Below, piece after piece: positions 32,365-40,617 of a stretch of DNA of 64,000 nt. The stretch spans positions 248,001 through 312,000 of the forward strand of contig NZ_SJKD01000004.1 of assembly GCF_004331485.1 (NCBI RefSeq), read 5' to 3'. Under the pieces are notes generated by a model. The model saw only the letters and a program-made list of their open reading frames with translations, was not told the origin of the DNA and made no database searches. Source of the stretch: Kribbella capetownensis (GTDB taxonomy: Bacteria; Actinomycetota; Actinomycetes; Propionibacteriales; Kribbellaceae). The position numbers and the translations under genes are program-made. Position 1 is the first letter of the stretch, and every line of letters starts with the position of its first letter.

Positions 32365-32775
32365 ATGCGAGTGTTCACTGTGCTGGCCGCGCCCTTCCTG
32401 CTGGTTTCGTGCAGCCTGCTGGTTGCGTGTGGCAACGAATCTGACGCGGGAGAGGAGCCGTCGATGACACCGTCCAGCAGCGGCGTGTCCGAGAGCGATT
32501 CGCCGCCGCCGTCGGGACCGGCCGAGCAGGCGAAGGCCGATCTGGTGAAGCGGCTGGGCGTCGACGCGGCGCAGGTCTCGGTGGTCAGCTCCGCCGAGGT
32601 GATGTGGCGCGACGGCAGCCTCGGTTGCCCCGAGCCCGGCATGCACTACACGCAGGCGCTGGTGAACGGCAGCCGCGTCGTACTGGAGTCCGGCGGCAAG
32701 GAGTACCACTACCACTCCGGGCCCGGCCGGCCACCGTTCCTCTGCACGAATCCCCAACCACCCGTAGGCGGCTGA
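32365..32775 (+). CDS. Small hypothetical lipoprotein
   Basis: 136 residues. The signal peptide ends in the lipobox LVAC (Cys22), with an earlier Cys at 16. A Ser/Pro-rich linker follows to about residue 50, then a small globular domain (DLVKRLGVDAAQVSVVSSAE, WRDGSLGCPEPGMHYTQAL, KEYHYHSG, PFLC) with paired cysteines. AGGAGGT lies 7 nt before ATG 32365. The domain appears in many actinobacterial secreted proteins; the role is unknown. It ends 3 bp before the AlaX gene, so the two may be co-transcribed by chance of packing. Confidence 0.8.
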   Translation: MRVFTVLAAPFLLVSCSLLVACGNESDAGEEPSMTPSSSGVSESDSPPPSGPAEQAKADLVKRLGVDAAQVSVVSSAEVMWRDGSLGCPEPGMHYTQALVNGSRVVLESGGKEYHYHSGPGRPPFLCTNPQPPVGG

Positions 32776-32778
32776 CCG

Positions 32779-33543
32779 ATGGCAGTTCCCGGACAGAAGG
32801 TGCCGGACAACGCCCCGGCGGCGCTGGCCGACACCGAGTTGTACGCCGTCGACGCGTACCTGGCCGAGTTCGACTCGCCGATCGTCGAGGTCGACGCGGA
32901 GCAGCGTCGCGTGGCCTTGCGTCGAACGGCGTTCTTCCCGGGCGGTGGCGGTCAGCCGTACGACGTGGGGAGGCTGCGCTGGGCCGACGGTTCGGCGCCG
33001 GTCACCCGCGTCAAGCGGGAGGGACCCCTGCTCTGGCACTGGCTGGACGGCGAGCAGTTGCCCGGTCCCGACGACGAGGTGCACGGCGAGCTCGACTGGG
33101 AGCGCCGCCACCTGACCATGCGGACGCACACCGCGCTGCACATTCTCTGCGGTGTGATCTGGGCGGATCACCACGTCGCGGTGACCGGCGGCAACATGGA
33201 TCCGGGCAAGGGCCGGCTGGACTTCGCCTTCGACTCGATGTCGGCCGAGTTCGGCCGCCGGATCGAGGCCCGGATCAACGAGGAGATCGCGGCGGCCCGC
33301 GAGATCGTCGTCGACTTCGTCGGCCGTGAGGTCGCCGACGCGGATCCGGCCCTGATCCGGATCGCCGCGCACCTGATCCCGCGCGAGATCGACCCGCTCC
33401 GCGTCATCGACATCACCGGCCTGGACAAGCAGGCCGACGGCGGCACCCACGTCCTCACCACCGCCGAGGTCGGCTCCGTCAAGGTCACCGGCACCGAATC
33501 CCGAGGCAAGGCCAACAAACGCATCCGCCTCGAAGTCCACTAG
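32779..33543 (+). CDS. Alanyl-tRNA editing protein (AlaX-type)
   Basis: 254 residues, similar to the editing domain of alanyl-tRNA synthetase. Motifs: AFFPGGGGQPYD, the zinc pair H117-TAL-H121 (RTHTALHIL), and LDKQADGGTHV near the C-terminus, where the usual zinc Cys is replaced by Asp. Such proteins remove Ser or Gly wrongly attached to tRNA-Ala. It is single-domain with a longer N-terminal extension than the smallest AlaX. Confidence 0.9.
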   Translation: MAVPGQKVPDNAPAALADTELYAVDAYLAEFDSPIVEVDAEQRRVALRRTAFFPGGGGQPYDVGRLRWADGSAPVTRVKREGPLLWHWLDGEQLPGPDDEVHGELDWERRHLTMRTHTALHILCGVIWADHHVAVTGGNMDPGKGRLDFAFDSMSAEFGRRIEARINEEIAAAREIVVDFVGREVADADPALIRIAAHLIPREIDPLRVIDITGLDKQADGGTHVLTTAEVGSVKVTGTESRGKANKRIRLEVH

Positions 33544-33549
33544 GCCCGG

Positions 33550-33608
33550 TGGCGGGTTGTTTGCTCGCTAGCGTGACAACTTCCCGTCATCGGTGGAACA
33601 ACCCGCCA
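33550..33608. terminator. Bidirectional terminator between AlaX and the alpha/beta hydrolase gene
   Basis: TGGCGGGTTGTT (33550-33561) pairs perfectly with AACAACCCGCCA (33597-33608). Inner TGAC/GTCA arms lengthen the structure. It fills the 72-bp convergent gap. Confidence 0.75.
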
Positions 33609-33615
33609 GCGAGGC

Positions 33616-34329
33616 TCAAGCGTTCAGGGCCTCCTGGATGGTGGCGGTGACGGCGTCCGGCTCCGAGACGCTGAGGGCGTGGGAGGCGCCGGCGATCTCG
33701 CGGACGTTCTTGGCGCCGGCGCGGTCGGCGAGGAAGCGGTGCAGGGTGACCGGGATGTTGAGGTCCTGGTCACTGAAGACGAACCAGGACGGGAGCGTCT
33801 TCCAGGCCGGGGAATCGGTCGGCAGGCCGGTGGTGAGCGCCGCCTGGGTGACCGGGCGCTGGGTCGCGGCCATGAGTGCGGCGGTTTCGGCCGGTACGTC
33901 GGCGCAGAACTGCTGGTGGAAGACATCCGCACGGATGGCGAGCTCGTTGCCCCCGGTGCTCACCGGGTAGGCGTTCAGCGCGTCACCGAGCGTGCTGCCC
34001 GGGAACTTCAGCGAAAGGTCGAAGGCGTTCTCGCCGGTGTCCGGAGCGAACGCGCAGACGTAGACCAGGCTCTTCACCGCGTCGTTGTTCGCCGCGGCCT
34101 CGGTGGCCACGAAGCCGCCGTACGAGTGAGCGACCAGCACAACTGGCCGGCCGAGGCCGGCGATCACGTCGCGGACGTACGCCGCGTCACCCTCGACACT
34201 GCGCAGCGGGTTGGCGACGGCGACGGCGTCGATGGACTGGGTCTGCAACCGCTCGACGACGCCGTTCCAGCTCGCGGACTCGGCGAAGGCGCCGTGCACC
34301 AGGACGACGACCGGGTTCTGCTCGGGCAT
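33616..34329 (-). CDS. Alpha/beta hydrolase (RsbQ/esterase-like family)
   Basis: 237 residues. The oxyanion segment VVLVHGAFAESASW and the nucleophile elbow VAHSYGGF (Ser near residue 81) fit the alpha/beta-hydrolase fold; the acid lies in VFSDQDLNIP and the catalytic His in GASHALSVS. ATG 34329 follows GGGGAGG. It is close to the family often annotated as salicylate-esterase or hydrolase in oxidative-stress loci. It is divergent from the NmrA-like gene. The substrate is unknown. Confidence 0.88.
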   Translation of the reverse strand: MPEQNPVVVLVHGAFAESASWNGVVERLQTQSIDAVAVANPLRSVEGDAAYVRDVIAGLGRPVVLVAHSYGGFVATEAAANNDAVKSLVYVCAFAPDTGENAFDLSLKFPGSTLGDALNAYPVSTGGNELAIRADVFHQQFCADVPAETAALMAATQRPVTQAALTTGLPTDSPAWKTLPSWFVFSDQDLNIPVTLHRFLADRAGAKNVREIAGASHALSVSEPDAVTATIQEALNA

Positions 34330-34375
34330 GGTGAGTTCCTCCCCTTGATTCGGTGTTGCTCCTTGTCCATCAGGA

Positions 34376-34428
34376 CCGGACACCCGTCCGGGTTGTGACA
34401 GCGGCCAGTTCCGGACCGGCCGTCACAA
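34376..34428. promoter_or_regulatory. Two inverted repeats in the divergent hydrolase/NmrA promoter region
   Basis: CCGGAC-ACCC-GTCCGG (34376-34391) and TTGTGAC (34393-34399) with GTCACAA (34422-34428). They lie centrally in the 170-bp gap. No regulator gene is adjacent. Confidence 0.4.
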
Positions 34429-34499
34429 GCCGGGGTGGTGCCCTGTCTTAGCTGGTGACCGGCCGGCATCGGACGCCGGACGGCAACGGAGGGACAGCA

Positions 34500-35258
34500 A
34501 TGAAGATCGTCGTCATCGGTGGTACCGGACTGATCGGCTCGAAGGTGGTGGCGAAACTCGGCGAACACGGGCACGAGGCCGTGGCCGCGTCGCCGAACAC
34601 CGGCGTGAACACCCTCACCGGCGAAGGGCTGGCCGAGGTTCTGCAGGGCGCGGACACGGTCGTCGACGTGTCGAACTCGCCGTCGTTCGAGGCGAAGGCG
34701 GTGATGGACTTCTTCACTACGTCGACCATCAACCTGCTCGAGGCCGAGACTGGGGCCGGCGTACAGCACCACGTCGCGCTGTCCGTCGTCGGCACCGAGC
34801 GGATGGCCGAGAACCGGTACTTCGCGGCCAAGCTGGCCCAGGAGAAGCTGATCGAGGAGTCGTCGATCCCGTACTCGCTCGTGCACGCGACGCAGTTCTT
34901 CGAGTTCGTCAAGGCCATCGCGGACGAGGACAGCGACGAGACGACGGTGCGGATGGCGCCGGTCGCGTTCCAGCCGATGGCCGCCGAGGACGTTGCCACG
35001 GCGGTGGCCCGTACGGCGTCCGGCGCGCCGCTGAACGGCCGGATCGACATCGCCGGGCCGCAGGAGTACCGGATGGACGAGTTCTTCCGCAAGGCGCTTG
35101 CCATGCGCCACGACCCGCGCGAGGTGGTGACCGACCCACAGTCGACGTACTTCGGTTCCGTGCCGCAGGAGCGCACCCTGGTCCCGGCCGGCGAAGCCAC
35201 CCTCGGCGCGATCCAGTACGACGACTGGTTCGCCACCCAGCAGAACCCCGGGAAGTGA
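34500..35258 (+). CDS. NmrA-like/atypical SDR NAD(P)-binding protein
   Basis: 252 residues. The Rossmann start is MKIVVIGGTGLIGSKVV, then ADTVVDVSNSPSFEAK, HHVALSVVGTERM and PYSLVHATQFFEF, characteristic of the NmrA/atypical SDR group that lacks the standard YxxxK site. GGAGGG lies before ATG 34500. The divergent hydrolase may be functionally linked. It is probably a redox-linked sensor or reductase. Confidence 0.88.
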   Translation: MKIVVIGGTGLIGSKVVAKLGEHGHEAVAASPNTGVNTLTGEGLAEVLQGADTVVDVSNSPSFEAKAVMDFFTTSTINLLEAETGAGVQHHVALSVVGTERMAENRYFAAKLAQEKLIEESSIPYSLVHATQFFEFVKAIADEDSDETTVRMAPVAFQPMAAEDVATAVARTASGAPLNGRIDIAGPQEYRMDEFFRKALAMRHDPREVVTDPQSTYFGSVPQERTLVPAGEATLGAIQYDDWFATQQNPGK

Positions 35259-35320
35259 GGTGACCTACTGACCGGTCTGTGAGACGAACCGCCGGGAACC
35301 TGCGCGAGCACCCGTTTGTC

Positions 35321-35349
35321 TTGGCAAAGTACTGCGGGAGACCGTCAAT
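35321..35349 (+). promoter_or_regulatory. Candidate promoter of the Gfo/Idh/MocA pair
   Basis: TTGGCA (35321-35326), 17-bp spacer, GTCAAT (35344-35349), 22 bp before the GTG start with a GAGGAGG site between. Confidence 0.4.
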
Positions 35350-35370
35350 GACTTGCGCGAGGAGGACAAG

Positions 35371-36351
35371 GTGTCGAAACCGCTCAACATCGCGGTCCTG
35401 GGATTCTGGCACGTTCACGCCAAGGACTACGCCCGGCAGACCCAGCAGCATCCGGGGACTGAGCTGGTCGCGGTCTGGGACGACGACCCAGGGCTCGGCC
35501 AGGCGGGTGCGGACGACTTCGGCGTCGCGTACACCGACGACCTGGATGCCCTGCTGGCACGGGAGGACATCGACGGCGTCACGATCACGACGCCCACCGA
35601 CGTCCATCGCGACGTGATGGTGAAGGCGGCCAACGCCGGCAAGCACATCTTCACCGAGAAGCTGTTGGCGCCGACCGTGGCCGAGGCCGAGGAGATCATC
35701 GCCGCCACCGACGCGAACGGCGTCAAGCTCATCGTCTCCCTGCCGCGGCTGTACCACGGCTACACCCAGGCGATCCGCGAGGTGATCGACAGCGGCCGGC
35801 TCGGGCAGCTGAACTACGGCCGGGTCCGCCTGTCCCACGACGGCGCCCTGCCGCGAGACGGGCAGGAGGGCTGGCTGCCGCAGCGGTTCTTCGAGCCGAA
35901 GACCGCGATCGGTGGCGCGCTGACCGACCTCGGCTGCCACCCCGTCTACCTGACCCAGCTGTTCCTCGGCTCCACGCCGGAGACGATCAGCGCGACGTAC
36001 CGGTCGGTGGCCGGCCGCGGCCTCGAGGACAACGCCGTCGTCACCGCCGGGTACGCCGACCAGGCGATCGGCGTGATCGAGGCCGGGTTCGCCAGCCGGA
36101 ACCCGTTCACGATCGAGCTCTTCGGGACCGAGGGCACGCTGACGTACACCGACGACGGGAACGTGCTGAAGGTCGGCGACGAGCAGTTGCCCGTGCCTGA
36201 GCACAGTCAGGATGCGTTCGGGCAGTGGGTCGACCACATCACCGAGGGGACCCGTGCCGACGACAACCTCAGCCGGGCGGTCGAGCTGACCCGCCTGGTG
36301 GTGACCGCGAACGAAGCCGCGGAGACCGGACGATCGATCGCCTACAAGTGA
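35371..36351 (+). CDS. Gfo/Idh/MocA family oxidoreductase with atypical N-terminal motif
   Basis: 326 residues. The Rossmann start is NIAVLGFWHVHAKDYA, where the usual GxGxxG is replaced by GFWHVH, a pattern seen in a subgroup of this family. The conserved lysine motif is TEKLLAP instead of EKP. The substrate domain has YHGYTQAIREVIDSGRLG, GGALTDLGCHPVYL and the family His. The GTG start follows GAGGAGG. It forms an operon with the next dehydrogenase (11 bp). Likely sugar or cyclitol oxidation-reduction. Confidence 0.88.
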   Translation: MSKPLNIAVLGFWHVHAKDYARQTQQHPGTELVAVWDDDPGLGQAGADDFGVAYTDDLDALLAREDIDGVTITTPTDVHRDVMVKAANAGKHIFTEKLLAPTVAEAEEIIAATDANGVKLIVSLPRLYHGYTQAIREVIDSGRLGQLNYGRVRLSHDGALPRDGQEGWLPQRFFEPKTAIGGALTDLGCHPVYLTQLFLGSTPETISATYRSVAGRGLEDNAVVTAGYADQAIGVIEAGFASRNPFTIELFGTEGTLTYTDDGNVLKVGDEQLPVPEHSQDAFGQWVDHITEGTRADDNLSRAVELTRLVVTANEAAETGRSIAYK

Positions 36352-36362
36352 AGGGACTGCCG

Positions 36363-37355
36363 ATGATCAAGGTTGGGCTCATCGGGGCCGGCGGCATCGC
36401 CTCGGCACACATCCGCGGTTACCAGGAACACTCCGCCAAGATCGGCATCACCGCTGTCGCCGACGCCGTGGAGGCCACGGCTGCCGCGCGGGGCGAGGAG
36501 CTGGGCGCGACGCCGTACACGGACTACCGCGAGATGCTCGCGAACGAGGACCTCGACGCGGTCGACATCTGCCTGCCGCACCATCTGCACCGCGACGCGA
36601 TCGTCGCGGCCGCTGAGGCGGGCAAGCATGTGCTCTGCGAGAAGCCGCTGTGCCTGTCGGCGGACGAGGCCGCGGACGTTCGCAAGGCGGTCACCAAGAG
36701 TGGCGTGACGCTGATGTGTGCGCACAACCAGCTGTTCATGCCCACGGTCGCGAAGGCCAAGGAACTGCTCGAGGCCGGCACGATCGGCACCGTCTACGAA
36801 GTACGGACGACCGACAGCTTCTACAACAACTTCGACCCGAGCAGCATGGGCTGGCGGGCGAGCAGCAAGACCAGTGGGGGTGGCGAGCTCATCGACACCG
36901 GGTACCACCCCACCTATCTGATGCTGTACCTGGCCGGCGGGCTGCCGGTCGAGGCGACGGCGATGCTGTCCACGCACCGGCTGAAGTTCATGGAGGGCGA
37001 GGACTCCGCGCAGGTCCTGATCAGGTTCGACAACGGGGTTGTCGGGCAGATGGTGACCAGCTGGGCCTACCAGCCGGCCGACTCCACCGAGCGGTTCTCC
37101 GCGGTGGGGGAGCTCGGCTCCCTGCACAGCGACGGTACGTCGTTGTCCTACCGGCTCCGGTCCGGCGAGACCGAGACGTTCGAGCTGGAACCGGTCGACA
37201 CGTTCGTCGCCGAGATCGGCCACTTCGCCGACTCGCTGCTCGGCAGGACCCGCCCCCTGCACACCGAAGAAGAGGGCATCGCCGTCCTCGGCATCCTCCT
37301 CGCCGCCTACGAAGGATCTCGCACCAAAACAATCGCTCCCATCCCCAAGGTCTAG
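36363..37355 (+). CDS. Gfo/Idh/MocA family oxidoreductase
   Basis: 330 residues with canonical motifs: VGLIGAGGIASAHIRGY (GxGxxA), CLPHHLHRDAIVAAAEAGKHVLCEKPL (given as a block; the EKP lysine is catalytic) and GGGELIDTGYHPTY with the catalytic Asp/His pair. AAGGGAC precedes the ATG. It is the second gene of the pair; a strong hairpin terminator follows. Together they could act on the two faces of a sugar redox step, as in inosose or glycoside oxidation routes (inference). Confidence 0.92.
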   Translation: MIKVGLIGAGGIASAHIRGYQEHSAKIGITAVADAVEATAAARGEELGATPYTDYREMLANEDLDAVDICLPHHLHRDAIVAAAEAGKHVLCEKPLCLSADEAADVRKAVTKSGVTLMCAHNQLFMPTVAKAKELLEAGTIGTVYEVRTTDSFYNNFDPSSMGWRASSKTSGGGELIDTGYHPTYLMLYLAGGLPVEATAMLSTHRLKFMEGEDSAQVLIRFDNGVVGQMVTSWAYQPADSTERFSAVGELGSLHSDGTSLSYRLRSGETETFELEPVDTFVAEIGHFADSLLGRTRPLHTEEEGIAVLGILLAAYEGSRTKTIAPIPKV

Positions 37356-37423
37356 CCGCACCCCGACCAGCAGCCTGCTCGCCGCCGCCCGCTCACGCAG
37401 CAGCAACCGCGCCCGCTGCACGA

Positions 37424-37480
37424 CTTTGAGCACGGGTCAACCATCTGAGCGAGCTTTGGGTGGCTGACCCGTGCTCAAGG
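37424..37480. terminator. Bidirectional terminator after the Gfo/Idh pair
   Basis: TTGAGCACGGGTCA (37426-37439) pairs perfectly with TGACCCGTGCTCAA (37465-37478), and the outer C37424-G37480 also pairs. An inner CCA/TGG adds three pairs. It lies between convergent genes. Confidence 0.85.
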
Positions 37481-37531
37481 TCTGGATGTACGGCGCGGCG
37501 CGGCGCAGCGCGAGAGCTTCATGGGCGGGGG

Positions 37532-38437
37532 CTAGGACTTCTGGAAGTAGAACCCTTGGGCCAGGTCGTCCAGCAGGTCCGGGTGGGTGGGGTGCCAGTT
37601 GAGCAGCTCACTCGTCCGGGTCGCGGAGGCCGGGTGGTCCAGGGCCGTGAACGCCGCCAGGTAGCCGATGTATTCGGCTGCCTGGTCCGGCGTGACCGAG
37701 CGGGCCGGTACGTCGATGCCGCGTCCGATCGCCTCGGCGATCCGGCGTAGCTCGACGCCCTCCTCCGCGACCGCGTGCAGCCGGGTGCCCGCGGGCGCCG
37801 ACTCGAGCGCGAGCCGGTACAGCCGGGCCGCGTCGAGCGTGTGCACCGACGGCCAGCGGTTCGTCCCGTCGCCGACGTACGCCGCGAATCCGTTCCGGCG
37901 GGCGAAGGTGATCAGCCCGGGCACGAACCCGGTGTGGTCGAGCGGGCCGTGCACGATCGGCAGCCGGACGACCGAGGACCGGATGCCCTTGCCGGCCAGG
38001 TCGATGACGAAGTTCTCCGCGTCGATGCGGTAGCCGCCCGGCAGGGTGTCGTCCTCGGTCCCGCGCCGACCGAAGCCGGCGTGACCCAGCAGGCCGGTTC
38101 CCGACGTACCCACGAACGGCTTGTCCGTGCCGGCGAGCGCGTCGCCGATCGTTTGGACAGCGGCCAAATCGGTCTCGGCCGCGCCGGCCAGGTCGCCTGC
38201 TTGCATGGCGTCGTGCGGGAACGCGAGGTGGACGACGCCGTCGGCGGCTCGGGCTGCGGTGCGCAGACCGTCGAGGTCGTCGAGGTCGCCGCGGACCACG
38301 TCGGCACCCCACTCGGTGAGCCGGGCGGCGGACGCGTCCGAGCGAGCCAGGCCGGCGACCGAGTGGCCGTGCTGGAGGAGTTCCGGGACGACGGCCGAGC
38401 CGAGGTGACCGGCGGCTCCCGTGATGAACACGCGCAT
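37532..38437 (-). CDS. NAD-dependent epimerase/SDR-family oxidoreductase
   Basis: 301 residues of the extended SDR group. It starts MRVFITGAAGHLGSAVV, with ADGVVHLAFPHD and VGTSGTGLLGHAGFG. It has no standard YxxxK; the region after GGYRIDAENF takes its place. It is divergent from a TetR gene, with two matched operators in the 91-bp gap, so it is almost certainly the main target of that regulator. The substrate is unknown. Confidence 0.88.
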   Translation of the reverse strand: MRVFITGAAGHLGSAVVPELLQHGHSVAGLARSDASAARLTEWGADVVRGDLDDLDGLRTAARAADGVVHLAFPHDAMQAGDLAGAAETDLAAVQTIGDALAGTDKPFVGTSGTGLLGHAGFGRRGTEDDTLPGGYRIDAENFVIDLAGKGIRSSVVRLPIVHGPLDHTGFVPGLITFARRNGFAAYVGDGTNRWPSVHTLDAARLYRLALESAPAGTRLHAVAEEGVELRRIAEAIGRGIDVPARSVTPDQAAEYIGYLAAFTALDHPASATRTSELLNWHPTHPDLLDDLAQGFYFQKS

Positions 38438-38453
38438 GATGGTGGATCCTCTC

Positions 38454-38480
38454 GAGTGATGTCATTCAGTGACATCACTC
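38454..38480. promoter_or_regulatory. Operator 1 of the TetR/SDR pair
   Basis: GAGTGATGTCA, spacer TTCAG, TGACATCACTC: perfect 11-bp arms. It starts 17 bp upstream of the SDR start codon. Confidence 0.8.
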
Positions 38481-38492
38481 AGCCTACACCCG

Positions 38493-38513
38493 TGATGTCA
38501 CTCGATGACATCG
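38493..38513. promoter_or_regulatory. Operator 2 of the TetR/SDR pair
   Basis: TGATGTCA, spacer CTCGA, TGACATCG: the same layout as operator 1, centres 36 bp apart. It lies just before the -10-like TAGGAT (38516-38521) of the tetR gene, which is 7 nt from its ATG. Confidence 0.78.
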
Positions 38514-38528
38514 GCTAGGATCTGAGCC

Positions 38529-39089
38529 ATGGCGCGGTGGGAACCGGATGCGGCGGGACGGCTGCGAGAAGCGGCGATGGCCCTGTACGCCGAGCGCGGC
38601 TACGAGCGCACGACCGTCGCCGAGATCGCGGACCGGGCCGGCGTGACCGCGCGGACGTTCTTCCGGCACTTCGCGGACAAGCGCGAGGTGCTGTTCGCCG
38701 GCTCGGAGGAGCTCGAGCGGCGGATGGTCGAGGCGGTGCTGGCGGCGCCCGAGTCAGCCGGCCCGATGGACGCGGTCGCGGCCGGGGTGCTCGCCTCGGG
38801 CGAGTTCTTCGTCGATCGTCGCGAGCACTCGCGTCGCCGTCAGGCCGTCATCACGGCGACGCCGGAGTTGCGCGAGCGCGAGTTCATCAAGATGGCGTCG
38901 CTCGCCGCAGCCTTCACCGATGCCCTGCGCAAGCGCGGCGTCGCCCCCGAGATCGCGTCCCTCGCGGCGGAGACCGGAGTCGCGGTCTTCCGGGTGGCGT
39001 TCGAACGCTGGGTCGCGGACCCCCAGGACGCCGACATCACCGACATCATGCGAGCCACCCTCGCCGACCTCTCCAGCCTGACCGCCTGA
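38529..39089 (+). CDS. TetR family transcriptional regulator
   Basis: 186 residues. The HTH at residues 10-55 reads RLREAAMALYAERGYERTTV and ADRAGVTARTFFRHFADKREVL. The FFRHF recognition end is typical of one common actinobacterial TetR group. The C-terminal domain is helical and Ala-rich. It is leaderless. The two operators between it and the SDR gene imply autoregulation plus SDR control. Confidence 0.92.
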   Translation: MARWEPDAAGRLREAAMALYAERGYERTTVAEIADRAGVTARTFFRHFADKREVLFAGSEELERRMVEAVLAAPESAGPMDAVAAGVLASGEFFVDRREHSRRRQAVITATPELREREFIKMASLAAAFTDALRKRGVAPEIASLAAETGVAVFRVAFERWVADPQDADITDIMRATLADLSSLTA

Positions 39090-39107
39090 CGCCGCGGCGG
39101 CTTGAGG

Positions 39108-39461
39108 TCAGCTGTCGAGGTGGTTGCGTAGGGCATCGAGGTTGGTGTCCCAGTCCCGGGCCATTGCGGCGAGGAACTGTTGCGCCACCTGCATCGGGGC
39201 GGACTGGAGCCGGAACCGGACACGCCGGCGCTCGCCGTGTTCGGCGGTGACGAGGCCGGCCTCGGACAGCAGGGTGAGGTGTTTGGCGATCGCCTGCCGG
39301 GTGATCGGCAGGCGATTCGCCAGGTCGGTGGCGGTCGCCGGGCCGCCGGCGGCGAGCGCGGCCAGGATGTTGCGCCGGCTCGGGTCGGCCAGGGCGACGA
39401 AGACCTGCTCCGCGACCGCCTCGACGCCGGGTGCTGACGGCGTACCGGACTCAGGCGGCAT
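39108..39461 (-). CDS. ArsR family winged-helix regulator
   Basis: 117 residues: FVALADPSRRNILAALAAGG, ATDLANRLPITRQAIAKHLTLLSEAGLV and RRVRFRLQSAPM are the standard ArsR helices and wing. It has no metal-binding cysteines, as in the group paired with SRPBCC/AHSA1 proteins. It overlaps the upstream SRPBCC gene by 11 bp. The palindrome at 39897 before the operon is its likely binding site. Confidence 0.92.
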   Translation of the reverse strand: MPPESGTPSAPGVEAVAEQVFVALADPSRRNILAALAAGGPATATDLANRLPITRQAIAKHLTLLSEAGLVTAEHGERRRVRFRLQSAPMQVAQQFLAAMARDWDTNLDALRNHLDS

Positions 39462-39882
39462 CGAGGTAGTCGACCAGTTCGCCGAGTTCGTGGGTCCAGC
39501 CGGTGCTGTTGCCGCCGAACGCCTGGTCGTGTGCCTCCGGCGGCAGTTGGGCGAAGCCGGACTCGACCACGGTGAGGCGGGTGCCGGTGCCGGTCGGTTC
39601 GAGGGAGAACTCGACGTACGTCCGGCGCGGGTCGTCCGCGGGCAGTCCGTGGATGTGCCAGGTGAACGCGAAGACGGTCGGCTCCTCGACCCGCTCCAGC
39701 GTCAGTTCGGCGGTGTCACCGCTGGTCCAGGTCAGCCGCGCCACACCACCCGGCCGGAGATCGATCGTCGCCTCGTTCCCGAACCACGTGCCGAGGCCCT
39801 CGGCCGTGGTCAGCGCGGTCCACACCTTCTCCGGCGGGTGCCCAAGCTCCAGCACCCGCTCGATCCGATCAGGAAAACCCAC
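39451..39882 (-). CDS. SRPBCC/AHSA1 family protein
   Basis: 143 residues, a START-like fold: IERVLELGHPPEKVWTALT, LGTWFGNEATIDLRPGG, TYVEFSLEPTGTGTRLTV and GWTHELGELVDYLD. The GTG start at 39882 is set by GGAGG 5 nt upstream; the much longer open frame above is not coding. It is the first gene of a two-gene operon with ArsR. AHSA1-like members bind small hydrophobic ligands; the ligand is unknown. Confidence 0.9.
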   Translation of the reverse strand: MGFPDRIERVLELGHPPEKVWTALTTAEGLGTWFGNEATIDLRPGGVARLTWTSGDTAELTLERVEEPTVFAFTWHIHGLPADDPRRTYVEFSLEPTGTGTRLTVVESGFAQLPPEAHDQAFGGNSTGWTHELGELVDYLDAA

Positions 39883-39896
39883 GACAGCCTCCGATT

Positions 39897-39912
39897 GCAA
39901 CCATATGGTTGC
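39897..39912. promoter_or_regulatory. Perfect 16-bp palindrome before the SRPBCC-ArsR operon
   Basis: GCAACCATATGGTTGC, perfect over 16 bp, 14 bp upstream of the GTG start. It is the likely ArsR operator covering the promoter. Confidence 0.8.
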
Positions 39913-39956
39913 TTGGACTATAGCGTGCCGAAAGGACCGAGCCGGTGACTGAGGGC

Positions 39957-40520
39957 TCAGCGCGGGATCGGGTTGCCTGTGGGGGTGTACTCGACCAGGA
40001 GGATGCGGTTGTCGAGGACGCGCTGGCTGGTGAGGGTCAGTTCGGATTCGTTCAGACCGTCGTACGCCCACTCGCGGCCGGTCGGGCCGCAGAACAGCGG
40101 GAACACCATCAGCCGAAGGTTGTCCAGCAGACCCGAATTGATCAGCTGCTTGACCACCGAGACGCTGCCCATCGTGCGCAGCGGTACGTCGCTGCTTTCC
40201 TTGAGCGCGAGCACAGACTTGACCAGATCGTCGGACTCGATCGTGCTGTTCGGCCAGTCGACGGTCTTCAGCGTCCGTGAGAACACCGTCTTCGGCAGGT
40301 TCGCCATCCGCTCGTACCCCGCGTCCTTGACCTCCTCCGGCAACCCGGCCAACGCCTCGTACGTCCGTCGTCCCATCAGCACGTGCTGCGGGGCCGCAGA
40401 CTCCTCGTCGATCCACTGCTGCAGATCCGGCCCGAGGTACCCGAAGTACCCGGGCGATTCCGCTCCGCGAGCCCAACCGTCCGCAGAGATGAACAGATCC
40501 GCAGTCACCGTGGTTCCCAT
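39957..40520 (-). CDS. Dihydrofolate reductase family protein (RibD C-terminal type)
   Basis: 187 residues. It starts MGTTVTADLFISADGWARG, then VLMGRRTYEAL, PKTVFSRTLK, MGSVSVVKQLI and NLRLMVFPLFCG, the pattern of RibD_C/DHFR-like reductases. Start ATG 40520 has GGAAGG 10 nt upstream; a GTG at 40529 is less likely. It is monocistronic. The true substrate is not dihydrofolate in most such proteins. Confidence 0.88.
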   Translation of the reverse strand: MGTTVTADLFISADGWARGAESPGYFGYLGPDLQQWIDEESAAPQHVLMGRRTYEALAGLPEEVKDAGYERMANLPKTVFSRTLKTVDWPNSTIESDDLVKSVLALKESSDVPLRTMGSVSVVKQLINSGLLDNLRLMVFPLFCGPTGREWAYDGLNESELTLTSQRVLDNRILLVEYTPTGNPIPR

Positions 40521-40617
40521 ATCGAACACCTTCCGTAGCCGAGGTCATACCTTTCCCGCAACGTCGGAGCACACACCGGAACTTCGACATGGCCCAGCTT
40601 GGCCCGATGATGGGGCG

